Assembly (NCBI GenBank): GCA_946531785.1
Contig: CAMNAT010000056.1
Coordinates: forward strand, 1-9,005
DNA from: an uncultured Oscillospiraceae bacterium
GTDB lineage: Bacteria > Bacillota > Clostridia > UBA1381
DNA length: 9,005 bases
Reading direction: 5' to 3'
Part shown: one piece after another, positions 1 to 6,855 of the stretch
How positions within the stretch are numbered: position 1 is the first letter of the stretch
Layout: the number at the start of each line of letters is the position of its first letter
Notes under the pieces: model-generated
What the model was told of the DNA's origin: nothing
Databases searched by the model: none
Seen by the model: the letters and a program-made list of their open reading frames with translations, nothing else
Program-made: the position numbers and the translations under genes

Positions 1-1608
1 ATCGGCGGCATCCCGGTCGTCGGCAATGACGCGTCCGTTACAGTAAAATATAAGGACGGCGGCTATACCGTTATAAGCTGCAATATAAACTGGGACTACA
101 AGACGCAGACAGAGAGCGCAGTCCATGCCGGTATGCTTGAGGCGAAGAAATACTATGAGGTGTTCCCGCTCGAAATGGTGTACCGCAAGCCCGTGAGACT
201 GTATTACCGCACAGGCGGCGCAGACGAGGATAAGGTTGAGCTTGTATACCGCTTCAAGGATAACAAGGCGGGTTATGCGGATGCTTACTCCGGCAAAGCT
301 GTCAGACCCGATAATGACAGGATCAACAGGGGCTATGCGTCAGCGGGCGGCGGTGGCGGCGCCGCAAAAAACGAGGCTGCCGCAGCTGACCTCACTCCGC
401 AGGAGATAGAGGAGCTTACCAATGTCGCGGGTCTGAAACCGGCGGAGAGCATCATAGAGAGTCTTAATGCAATGAATGCATTCGGCGTGCTTCCGTCAGC
501 GGATAAGTACAGTAAGCGGATATATAAGCATGGCGAAAAGTATCTCGTGGATATGGACTACAGCATCTATAAAGACATCGATAAAAGGGACGATGCCCCG
601 ACAAGCGTGTATATCACAGCTGACGGGCAGACGGGTGAGCTGATAAGCTTTTCAAGCTATAATTATAAAGGTGATGACGACATCAGCTTTGACGATGCGG
701 AGTATCAGGCGGCAAAGAAAAAGATAGCCGAATTCCTGACCGCAAATTTCAGTGGCAAGGCAGCTGAGTGCGGCGAGCCCGAGGAGGAGGAGATATACTC
801 CAAGCTTTCGGAAAAATATCCGAGATGTGTCAGCGGCGTTAAGTATGTAAATAACTATATGACGGCGACCTGTGACATAAAGAGCGGGATAATAACCTAT
901 TTTAAACAGGTATGGGATGACGATGTTTCCGAGTTCACCGATCCGGCGAAGGCGATAGGCGCCGCGGCGGCTGAGGCGAGGATGGAGGAATACGCGCCCG
1001 TGCATATGGTATATGTGAAGTCCGGCAAAGTGTTCAGGCTCTGCTATACCTCCGACGGCGCAAACACCGAGATAGACGCGGTATCGGGCGATAGGATAAG
1101 GACAAAAGACAGCTATTATGATCCCGAGGTATACAGCTACACCGATATTTCCGGTCACTGGGCGGAGAGCGTGATAAACTCGATCGCTCAGTACGGCGTG
1201 GGACTGCCGGGCGGAGAGTTCCTGCCGGATAAGGAGATAACCCAGTCGGAGCTTCTGGGGATGCTGTCACAGGCTATGGGCTACGGCCTCGCGGATGAGG
1301 AGTCGTTGTATCAGATGCATAAGGATATTATCCGCGACGGCGAAAAAACGCCGGCTGCGCCGGTGCTGCGCGAGGACGCGTTCGTGCTGCTGATACGCTC
1401 CATGGGCTATGAGAGGATAGCGGGGATGGACATATTCCAGCCCGGCTTCAATGACGGAACGGATGTATCGCCGGAAAAGAGCGGCGCGCTTGCGATACTT
1501 CGCGGCTACGGCATAGTCGAGGGCGATGCCGGATCGGTAAGACCGAAGACAAACCTCACCCGCGCAGAAGCAGCCGCACTGATATATAATTACTTAACTA
1601 AAGCGTAA
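1..1608 (+). CDS. YcdB/YcdC-repeat protein with C-terminal SLH domains (5' truncated)
   Basis: The reading frame is open from base 1, so the true start and any signal peptide lie upstream; 535 residues are visible. Residues 1-110 begin with IGGIPVVGNDASVTV and contain a W-D pair about 28 residues on, which matches the C-terminal half of a YcdB/YcdC (DUF4901-like) repeat. A Gly/Ala-rich linker follows near residue 115. A second repeat spans about 145-365 (KYVNNYMTATCDIKSG, then VWDDD). SLH motifs follow: YTDISGHWAESVINSIAQYG near 380 and a second, with NLTRAEAAALIYNYL, ending at the C-terminus. SLH domains normally hold secreted proteins to cell-wall polymers, so this is probably a cell-surface protein. 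The biochemical role of YcdB/YcdC repeats is not established. The gene ends 17 bases before the next SLH protein, suggesting one operon and a shared surface location. Family assignment is by motif recognition only. Confidence 0.8.
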   Translation: MGGIPVVGNDASVTVKYKDGGYTVISCNINWDYKTQTESAVHAGMLEAKKYYEVFPLEMVYRKPVRLYYRTGGADEDKVELVYRFKDNKAGYADAYSGKAVRPDNDRINRGYASAGGGGGAAKNEAAAADLTPQEIEELTNVAGLKPAESIIESLNAMNAFGVLPSADKYSKRIYKHGEKYLVDMDYSIYKDIDKRDDAPTSVYITADGQTGELISFSSYNYKGDDDISFDDAEYQAAKKKIAEFLTANFSGKAAECGEPEEEEIYSKLSEKYPRCVSGVKYVNNYMTATCDIKSGIITYFKQVWDDDVSEFTDPAKAIGAAAAEARMEEYAPVHMVYVKSGKVFRLCYTSDGANTEIDAVSGDRIRTKDSYYDPEVYSYTDISGHWAESVINSIAQYGVGLPGGEFLPDKEITQSELLGMLSQAMGYGLADEESLYQMHKDIIRDGEKTPAAPVLREDAFVLLIRSMGYERIAGMDIFQPGFNDGTDVSPEKSGALAILRGYGIVEGDAGSVRPKTNLTRAEAAALIYNYLTKA

Positions 1609-1625
1609 AGAAAGGGGTGCAAACC

Positions 1626-3425
1626 ATGAAAAAACTGATCTCAACAATTATCGCAGCCGCTATGCTCACAGCGAGCCTGCCGACCTATGCGGAAACGCCG
1701 ATAGAGCAGCTCCGCGACCTCGGCGTGATCGAGGGCTTTGATAACGGCGAGCTGGGCGAGGGTTATAACCTCACGCGCGCCCAGGCGATAACGATAATCA
1801 TGCGCGCGACCGGCTTTGACGATGCGAAATGGTACAAGGCGGAGATAAAGAAGTTTGACGATATGCCGATAAGCCACTGGGCGAGCGGCTATGTATATAA
1901 GGGCGTGTCGCTCGATATGATCGACGGCGTGACCGATCTAGAATATATGCCGGAGAGCAATGTCACCTATGAGCAGGCGGTAAAGCTTCTGGTATGCCTT
2001 TTGGGCTACGGCGGGGAAGGCATGGCATACCCTGAGGGGTATCTCAAAAAGGCGGAGGAGCTTGGACTGCTAAAGGGTGTGTCGGCAAGCGTAGGACAGG
2101 AGCTTACGCGCGGCGAGTTCTCGGCGCTTGTATATAACGCGGTGAACTGTGTGCCCGCGTCCGGCGACAAGCTGATAGCTGGTCTTGAAAAGGAGCTTGA
2201 AACGGGCTACGATGATAGGGATGGATATTACGAGTTTTCCGCAGCGGCAGGCGGTGACGGCATGGTTTATGAGTCCGCGGCAGTGGAGTCTGCCATTGCG
2301 GACGGCGGCGCGGCAGCAAAGGGCGGCAGCGCAAGGGCGCCGATGGGCATGGGCACGGATGTTGTAAAGCCCGTAATGCCCGATCCGTATATGCCGGTGC
2401 CGATAGATGATCCCGGATTAGTTGATCCGCAGCAGATAACGCCCGGACAGCTCACCGCGGGACGCTGGAGCGACTATCAGAATTATGACTTCTGGAACGA
2501 GCTGATGCAGGATCAGGAATACTATGAGCTGCAGCATAAGTGGGAGATACCCATAGACCTTGATCGCGTTACAGTAGATCCCGACGAGACCGAGGATATA
2601 TTGGATCTCATGTTCACGATCGACACCACCGGCTCTATGGGCGACGAGCTGAGGTATATCAAGGAGGAGCTGAAGGATGTAGTTCTGCGGCTCGACACCA
2701 ATGTCCGCCTGTCGTGCAATTATTACCGCGATACGGGCGATACATATACCGTAAAGCCGTTCCCGTTCACGACCAATGTTGATAAGGTAGTGGGGCAGAT
2801 ATCAAGACAATACGCGTCCGGCGGCGGCGATTACCCCGAGGCGGTGGATCTCGCGCTGCTCGATTCCGTAAACGAGCATGACTGGAGCGTGAGCGCAAGA
2901 TCAAGGCTATTGTTCTTAGTCCTTGACGCGCCCCCGCACTATACCGATGAGGTAGTGGAGAACATAAAGACCGCGGTAAACTCGGCTGTTGAGCAGGGCA
3001 TACATATAATCCCCGTAGCCTCCAGCGGTGTTGATAAGGATACTGAGTTCTTCCTCCGCTCGCTCGCGCTTGCGACAGGGGGAACATATATTTTCCTCAC
3101 CGACGACAGCGGCATCGGCTACAGCCATATAAAGCCGACCATCGGCGACTATGATGTGGAATACTTAAACGAGCTTATCTTAAAGACCATAAAGGAATAT
3201 ATACATCAGGACTATGATGTAGAGATCAACGAGCCGGAGCCTACGGATGAGCCGATAGAGACCGAGGAGCCTGTTGAAACTGAGGCACCTATAGAGACCG
3301 AAGAGCCGGTTGAGACTGAGGAACCGATAGAGACGGAAGAGCCTGTTGAGACAGAGGAGCAGGAGGAGACAGAAACACCGGAGGAGCCGACAGAAGTTGC
3401 AGAAGTACAGGGGACAGATAAATGA
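1626..3425 (+). CDS. Secreted SLH-VWA protein with Glu/Thr-rich repeat tail
   Basis: I chose ATG 1626 (599 aa) over GTG 1617 because the ribosome binding site AAAGAAAGGGG ends 8 bases before it and the protein then starts with a clean signal peptide, MKKLISTIIAAAMLTASLPTYA, cleaved about residue 22. Residues about 25-175 hold three SLH-like segments (NLTRAQAITIIMRA; ISHWASGYVYKGVS; ELTRGEFSALVYNAV). After a low-complexity Gly/Ala/Pro linker, a VWA domain covers about 328-510. Its metal-ion-dependent adhesion site (MIDAS) reads D333-T-T335-G-S337, with Thr where Ser is usual, and GGGDYPEA places a further metal-site Asp at 402. The tail from about 540 is PIETEEPVETE-type repeats, ending without a sortase motif or membrane helix. 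I infer wall attachment through the SLH region and display of a metal-dependent ligand-binding VWA domain. The ligand cannot be told. The stop overlaps the next start (ATGA). Confidence 0.85.
   Translation: MKKLISTIIAAAMLTASLPTYAETPIEQLRDLGVIEGFDNGELGEGYNLTRAQAITIIMRATGFDDAKWYKAEIKKFDDMPISHWASGYVYKGVSLDMIDGVTDLEYMPESNVTYEQAVKLLVCLLGYGGEGMAYPEGYLKKAEELGLLKGVSASVGQELTRGEFSALVYNAVNCVPASGDKLIAGLEKELETGYDDRDGYYEFSAAAGGDGMVYESAAVESAIADGGAAAKGGSARAPMGMGTDVVKPVMPDPYMPVPIDDPGLVDPQQITPGQLTAGRWSDYQNYDFWNELMQDQEYYELQHKWEIPIDLDRVTVDPDETEDILDLMFTIDTTGSMGDELRYIKEELKDVVLRLDTNVRLSCNYYRDTGDTYTVKPFPFTTNVDKVVGQISRQYASGGGDYPEAVDLALLDSVNEHDWSVSARSRLLFLVLDAPPHYTDEVVENIKTAVNSAVEQGIHIIPVASSGVDKDTEFFLRSLALATGGTYIFLTDDSGIGYSHIKPTIGDYDVEYLNELILKTIKEYIHQDYDVEINEPEPTDEPIETEEPVETEAPIETEEPVETEEPIETEEPVETEEQEETETPEEPTEVAEVQGTDK
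3249..3365 (+). repeat. In-frame Glu/Thr/Pro coding repeat
   Basis: Degenerate tandem repeat of about 18 bases (36 bases for the fuller unit) encoding alternating PIETE and PVETE blocks in the tail of the VWA protein. Third codon positions differ between copies (for example gag/gaa and acc/act/acg/aca), so the protein repeat is kept while the DNA drifts. Such acidic stalks are common as extended spacers in surface proteins. The copy number is likely to vary between strains. Confidence 0.85.
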
Positions 3426-4792
3426 TATTTCCAAAGGGCTTTGCCGGGCGGATGGAGAAGCTGCTCGGCGAGGAATACCCCGACTTTGTCCGCTCGTTCG
3501 AGGAGCGGGAAAGCAGCCGGGGCATAAGGATAAACACAGATAAATGCAAGGACCCCGCCGCGCTCGCGGCGGAGCTTTGCGTTCATGAAAGGGTCGCGTG
3601 GTGCGGCTCGGGCTATTATGCGCCGGAATCTCTTTCCGGCAGCCACCCGTATCACGCGGCGGGGCTTATATATTTTCAGGAGCCGTCGGCGATGTGCGCC
3701 GCGGAGGCTATGCCCATAGATGGCGATATGAAAATACTTGACCTCTGCGCCGCGCCGGGCGGCAAAACGACGCAGCTCGCCGCGCGGATGCAGGGCAGGG
3801 GGCTGCTGGTCGCAAACGAGATAATCGGCAAGCGCGCCGCGATACTTTCTGAAAATGTAGAGCGCATGGGGCTTATAAACACCATCGTCACCAACGAGAG
3901 CCCGTCAAGGCTCGCGGACAGGTTCGAGGGCTTCTTTGACGGCATCGTAGTTGACGCGCCCTGCTCGGGCGAGGGGATGTTCTGCAAGGAGCCGCAGGCG
4001 GTGGAGGCGTGGAGCGTGGAGCACACGCTCTCATGCGCGGCGCGGCAGAAGAATATTTTAGACGACGCGTACCGTATGCTGCGCCCGGGCGGATATATAG
4101 TATATTCCACCTGCACCTTCTCATATGATGAAAATGAGTCCGTTGTCATGTATATGGCGGATAACTACGGCATGGAGATATGCGATATCCCTGCGCTCTC
4201 TATGCTCTCGCCCGGAATCGGTGACTATCCGCGGATCGAAAAATGCCGCCGGATATTCCCTCATAGGCAAAGGGGAGAGGGGCATTTCGCCGCGCTCTTG
4301 AAAAAGCCGGAGACAGCGGAGCAGCCGGATGAGAGGAAAGCAAAAAAGACATCGAAAAAGGATACCGCGCTCGATGCGGCAGTGAAGCTCTGGCGCGGGT
4401 TTGAAAAGGATGCGCTTAACATCAAATTAGACGGCAGCTTTGTCCTTTTCGGCGACAACCTCTATCTCATGCTGGAGGATGTGGATATAGATAAGCTGAG
4501 AGTGCCGCGCTGCGGTCTGCATTTAGGGACAGTAAAGAAAGGGCGCGTCGAGCCGGCTCACGCGCTTTCGCATGCGTTTGCGGCAGACGCGTATAAAAGC
4601 GCGATCTCATTTGAGCCGGACGATGCCGGGCTTTTAAAATATATGCATGGCGAAACAATCTCCGCCGATAAAAAGGGATGGTGCGTGATCGCCGTCCGCG
4701 GCTTCGGTATCGGCTGGGGCAAGGCAAGCGGAGGGACAGTAAAGAATCACTATCCCAAGAGCCTCAGAACACTTAAAGTCTCGGCATCATAA
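3422..4792 (+). CDS. rsmF: rRNA cytosine-C5 methyltransferase, RsmB/RsmF (NOL1/NOP2/Sun) family
   Basis: A 456-residue SAM-dependent enzyme expected to make 5-methylcytosine in 16S rRNA. The SAM-binding motif I is D107-LCAAPGGKT. Motif IV D178-APC181-SGEGMF and motif VI S229-TC231-TF supply the two conserved cysteines: C231 is the expected nucleophile and C181 assists product release, as known for this family. The C-terminal part (about 300-456) has the RsmF-type PUA-like RNA-binding region, with LHLGTVKKGRVEPAHALSHA, a HGE motif, a GW motif and a closing KNHYPKSLR. This favours RsmF over RsmB, which instead has an N-terminal NusB-like domain. The length is normal for Firmicute RsmF. ATG 3422 overlaps the stop of the VWA gene by 4 bases, with AGGGG 9 bases before it, so translational coupling is likely. 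The 3' end overlaps the convergent DUF4830 gene by 20 bases. The exact target cytosine cannot be read from sequence. Confidence 0.9.
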   Translation: MIFPKGFAGRMEKLLGEEYPDFVRSFEERESSRGIRINTDKCKDPAALAAELCVHERVAWCGSGYYAPESLSGSHPYHAAGLIYFQEPSAMCAAEAMPIDGDMKILDLCAAPGGKTTQLAARMQGRGLLVANEIIGKRAAILSENVERMGLINTIVTNESPSRLADRFEGFFDGIVVDAPCSGEGMFCKEPQAVEAWSVEHTLSCAARQKNILDDAYRMLRPGGYIVYSTCTFSYDENESVVMYMADNYGMEICDIPALSMLSPGIGDYPRIEKCRRIFPHRQRGEGHFAALLKKPETAEQPDERKAKKTSKKDTALDAAVKLWRGFEKDALNIKLDGSFVLFGDNLYLMLEDVDIDKLRVPRCGLHLGTVKKGRVEPAHALSHAFAADAYKSAISFEPDDAGLLKYMHGETISADKKGWCVIAVRGFGIGWGKASGGTVKNHYPKSLRTLKVSAS

Positions 4793-5186
4793 GCGAGTGC
4801 ATAAAGCCGTCTATACTTACGGTCATTATATCGCCCGCGACGGGCTTACCGTCAACGGTCAGCACATCGGCATATACCGGCTCGCCCGTCTCAAACGGGT
4901 AGTTGGTAATTACAAAAGAATATCTTGCGCCGCGCATACCGCGGTAGGGAAGCAGGTCAAGGCCTGCTTCCTTTTGCAGTACGTTATAATTTGAATATAT
5001 CACATCGAACTCCTGCGGGATATATACCTCATATATCCCCTCCGGCTCCGCCTCCGTCTGCCAGCCGTAGGAGGCTAAAAAGTCGCGGCAGGTAAAAACG
5101 GTCTCATCATTGCCCTTCGCGCGGAGCATGAGGATGATAAGCAGCAGGGCAAAGAGTAGTATCGTGGGTATAACGATTTTTTTCAT
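4773..5186 (-). CDS. DUF4830 domain protein, membrane-anchored
   Basis: A 137-residue protein starting with an uncleaved-looking N-terminal anchor (MKKIVIPTILLFALLLIILM) followed by RAKG, so the rest should lie outside the membrane. The remainder matches the DUF4830 pattern from memory: F-L-x-S-Y-G-W near residue 40, PQEFDVIYSNYNVLQKEAG, LLPYRG, then a strand-rich end with VDGKPVAGDIMTVSIDGFMHSL. No function is established for this family. A possible ribosome binding site, AAAGG, lies about 12 bases before the ATG. The gene is convergent with the rRNA methyltransferase, overlapping it by 20 bases, and is divergent from the DUF378 gene across 120 bases. No convincing promoter was found in that gap. 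The rsmF-side terminator hairpin lies within its coding sequence. Confidence 0.8.
   Translation of the reverse strand: MKKIVIPTILLFALLLIILMLRAKGNDETVFTCRDFLASYGWQTEAEPEGIYEVYIPQEFDVIYSNYNVLQKEAGLDLLPYRGMRGARYSFVITNYPFETGEPVYADVLTVDGKPVAGDIMTVSIDGFMHSLMMPRL
4948..4975 (+). terminator. Intrinsic terminator for the + strand run, inside the convergent gene
   Basis: A perfect 9-bp stem, GGAAGCAGG (4948-4956) with CCTGCTTCC (4963-4971), has a 6-base loop and is followed directly by TTTT. It lies about 155 bases after the rsmF stop on the + strand. On the - strand no T run follows the stem, so DUF4830 transcription should pass. The T tract is short, which limits confidence. The sequence also encodes the LQKEAGLDLLPY stretch of DUF4830. 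Confidence 0.55.
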
Positions 5187-5306
5187 ATATAAAATTTGCC
5201 TTTCATAATAATATTTTCAATGACTAAATCGCGCATGTTCGGGAAAGATAATCACAGCACACGACAAAAGTCATGTGTATGATATGGTTTGGAGGATATG
5301 TTTATC

Positions 5307-5519
5307 ATGGAAGTAACAAACAAAGTTTCACTCGTGCTGGTGATAATCGGCGCGATCAACTGGCTGCTCATAGGCGTATTCGGCTATGACCTTGTCGGTG
5401 CGATCTTCGGCGGTCAGATGGCTATGATGTCGCGCGTGGTCTTTACATTGGTAGGACTTGCGGGACTCTGGTGCATCTCGCTGCTCTTCGCGCATAACAG
5501 GGCGGTATCGCACAGCTAA
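5307..5519 (+). CDS. DUF378 (YuzA-like) small membrane protein
   Basis: A 70-residue protein with two membrane helices, about residues 6-28 (VSLVLVIIGAINWLLIGVFG) and 41-62 (VVFTLVGLAGLWCISLLF). The NKVSLVLVIIGAINWLLIG opening and the VGLAGLW segment are the hallmark of DUF378, a widespread family without a defined function. Starts at TTG 5289, ATG 5298 and ATG 5307 are in frame. The GGAGG at 5291-5295 is 2 bases from ATG 5298 but 11 from ATG 5307, and family members normally begin M-x-x-x-NK, so I chose 5307. The stop codon shares bases with the convergent spmB stop. A TATGAT at 5278-5283 could be a -10 element, but no good -35 was seen. Confidence 0.85.
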   Translation: MEVTNKVSLVLVIIGAINWLLIGVFGYDLVGAIFGGQMAMMSRVVFTLVGLAGLWCISLLFAHNRAVSHS

Positions 5520-6025
5520 AGCCCCAAATAGCGCAGGGCGATAAGCGAGGCTGCAATGCCCGCAAGATCGCCTATGACGGCGCAGGGTATCGCGCGGCGT
5601 ATGTCCTTAACGCGCGTTTTTGAAAGGTAGACCGCAAGACAGTAAAACGTCGTTTCGGTGCTGCCGGAGATCACCGAGGCGAGCCGGCCTGTGAAGGAGT
5701 CGGCGCCGTAACGGCTAAGGATATCCGTAAGCACTCCGATGGAGCCGCTGCCGGAAAACGGCCGTATCAGTATTAACGGAAGCGCGCCGGACGGGATGCC
5801 GAGCATGTCGGTCGCGGGCGAGATGAGATCAAGCAGAATATCCATCGCGCCCGAGGCACGCAGCATAGAGACAGCCGTAAGGATCGCGACAAGCGGCGGG
5901 AATATATCGGCAAGCAGCCCGAGCCCGCCGCGCGCGCCGTCTGTAAAATCGCCGTAGACGGCTTTTTTTCGTATGAGCGCGAGCGCGACGATCGCCGCTA
6001 TGATCGCGGGTGTTATGTATCGCAT
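5516..6025 (-). CDS. spmB: Spore maturation protein B
   Basis: A 169-residue integral membrane protein of the nucleoside-recognition (Gate) fold family. It matches SpmB through GLGLLADIFPPLVAILTAVS, PSGALPLILIRPFSGSGS, and the ISGSTETTFYCLAVYLSKT block. In Bacillus subtilis SpmA and SpmB are needed for proper dehydration of the spore core and hence heat resistance; the molecular activity is still uncertain. The start ATG lies inside the last codons of spmA (13-base overlap), with GGAAGG 8 bases upstream, so the two are co-translated. The length is close to the usual 170-180. Its 3' end overlaps the DUF378 gene by 4 bases tail to tail. Confidence 0.93.
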   Translation of the reverse strand: MRYITPAIIAAIVALALIRKKAVYGDFTDGARGGLGLLADIFPPLVAILTAVSMLRASGAMDILLDLISPATDMLGIPSGALPLILIRPFSGSGSIGVLTDILSRYGADSFTGRLASVISGSTETTFYCLAVYLSKTRVKDIRRAIPCAVIGDLAGIAASLIALRYLGL

Positions 6026-6606
6026 TTTATCAGCCTTCCCATAATTTTAACCGAGATCACGCCCGCCGTCACCGATACCGCTGAGGCGAACCATATCGGC
6101 AGTATCACCGATGCCGCATCAGCCGCGCCCGCGGCTGAGCGCAGCGCGATCAGCGTTGTCGGCACAAGCTGGAACGCGGTGGTGTTTAAAACTATCAGCA
6201 TACATATATTGATCGACGGCTTTTCCGGCGCGGGATTCTCGCGGTCAAGCGCCTCTGCGGCAAGCATCCCCGCCGGTGTCGCGGCATTGCCCATGCCTAG
6301 GAGATTCGCGGTGAGGTTCATTGCTATATGCTCCCGCGCCGCCTCGCCGCTATGCGGGAACAGCCGCCGCAAAAGCGGCGATATCGCCCTTGCGATAAAC
6401 GCCGATATCCCCGACCGCTCCGCTATCTTCATAAGCCCCGTCCAGAAGCACATGCCCCCCGCCAGGGCAAGCACGGTATCAGCAGCGCCCTTTGCCCCGT
6501 CAAAAACCGCGTTCACCGTTTCGTCAACACGCCCTGTCATGACGGCGCATACTATGGAAATGAGCATCATCGCGCCCCAGATATAATTCAAGCTGACCAC
6601 CCCCAT
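6013..6606 (-). CDS. spmA: Spore maturation protein A
   Basis: Up to 197 residues, multi-pass membrane protein of the same Gate family as SpmB. It is recognised by GGMCFWTGLMKIAERSGI, SPLLRRLFPHSGEA, MNLTANLLGMGNAATPAG and the late MLIVLNTTAFQLVPTTLIAL. It works with SpmB during sporulation in the mother cell. The start is uncertain. ATG 6606 has no ribosome binding site, whereas TTG 6591 is preceded by GGGGGTGG at 5-6 bases and gives MNYIWGAMMLIS (192 aa), which fits the family's usual beginning better. A sigma-E-like -10 (CATATACT) lies just upstream. The mobile element begins within a few hundred bases upstream, so any former upstream partner (dacB precedes spmA in B. subtilis) is not adjacent here. 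Confidence 0.93.
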   Translation of the reverse strand: MGVVSLNYIWGAMMLISIVCAVMTGRVDETVNAVFDGAKGAADTVLALAGGMCFWTGLMKIAERSGISAFIARAISPLLRRLFPHSGEAAREHIAMNLTANLLGMGNAATPAGMLAAEALDRENPAPEKPSINICMLIVLNTTAFQLVPTTLIALRSAAGAADAASVILPIWFASAVSVTAGVISVKIMGRLIKCDT

Positions 6607-6609
6607 AGC

Positions 6610-6640
6610 AGTATATGAGCCGCGTTTCTGTTTTATATTA
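6610..6640 (-). promoter_or_regulatory. Possible sigma-E-type promoter of spmAB
   Basis: Reading leftward, CATATACT (6617-6610) matches 6 of 8 bases of the sigma-E -10 consensus CATACAAT. An ATATAAAA-like -35 lies about 16 bases further upstream, slightly longer than the usual 14-15 spacing. Transcription would begin near 6603, inside the ATG at 6606, which would make TTG 6591 the working start. This is an inference from weak motifs. Confidence 0.3.
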
Positions 6641-6706
6641 ATAATTCCCGTACCAAATATGAATAACGCATTACAAAATAAGATTTATCCTTTTAAAAAA
6701 TGCAAA

Positions 6707-6755
6707 AAATCCAGTATTTAAACCGTTTCAGGCGGCTTATACTGGATTTGTTTTT
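6707..6755 (-). terminator. Hairpin terminator downstream of the XRE repressor gene
   Basis: Perfect 11-bp inverted repeat AAATCCAGTAT (6707-6717) / ATACTGGATTT (6739-6749) around a 21-base loop. Reading leftward it runs into TTT, GCA, TTTTTT; reading rightward into GTTTTT. It could therefore stop transcription in either direction. It lies about 107 bases after the stop of the - strand XRE gene and would insulate spmAB from the mobile-element transcripts. The long loop is atypical. Confidence 0.6.
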
Positions 6756-6771
6756 ATGTTTGTGTAATGTG

Positions 6772-6793
6772 ATAAATGGACTATAAATGGACT
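6772..6793. repeat. Perfect tandem 11-bp repeat near the element edge
   Basis: ATAAATGGACT occurs twice back to back (6772-6782 and 6783-6793) with no mismatch. It is in the gene-less strip between spmA and the first mobile-element gene, near where base composition shifts to AT-rich. Iterated short direct repeats near an element end are typical of recombinase or accessory-factor binding sites, but no protein is known to bind this one. Confidence 0.75.
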
Positions 6794-6829
6794 CTTCTTA
6801 AAAAACAGTCATTTTCATTCTATTTATTT

Positions 6830-6844
6830 ATATGAATTTCATAT
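6830..6844. repeat. 15-bp palindrome after the XRE gene
   Basis: ATATGAA-T-TTCATAT, a perfect 7+1+7 palindrome ending 12 bases from the stop of the - strand XRE gene. It is AT-rich and has no T tract, so it is not a clear terminator. Chance occurrence in AT-rich DNA is possible. Confidence 0.5.
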
Positions 6845-6855
6845 TGATATTATAT

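Noticed and set aside
652..1158. 168-codon - strand frame opposite the YcdB/SLH gene
   Set aside because: The + strand frame has recognisable repeats and SLH motifs. The opposite frame has no domain pattern or start signal.
3212..3655. 147-codon - strand frame with Ser/Gly/Val/Thr repeats
   Set aside because: The repeat is the complement of the Glu/Thr/Pro tail of the VWA gene, it crosses into rsmF, and it has no ribosome binding site. It is a shadow of real genes.
4833..4845. GCCCG-CGA-CGGGC hairpin as rsmF terminator
   Set aside because: The stem is only 5 bp with a 3-base loop and is followed by TTACC rather than a T tract. The hairpin at 4948-4971 is much better.
6179..6586. 135-codon + strand frame opposite spmA
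   Set aside because: It lies wholly opposite a clear SpmA coding sequence and shows no recognisable domain. It is typical of GC-rich antisense frames.
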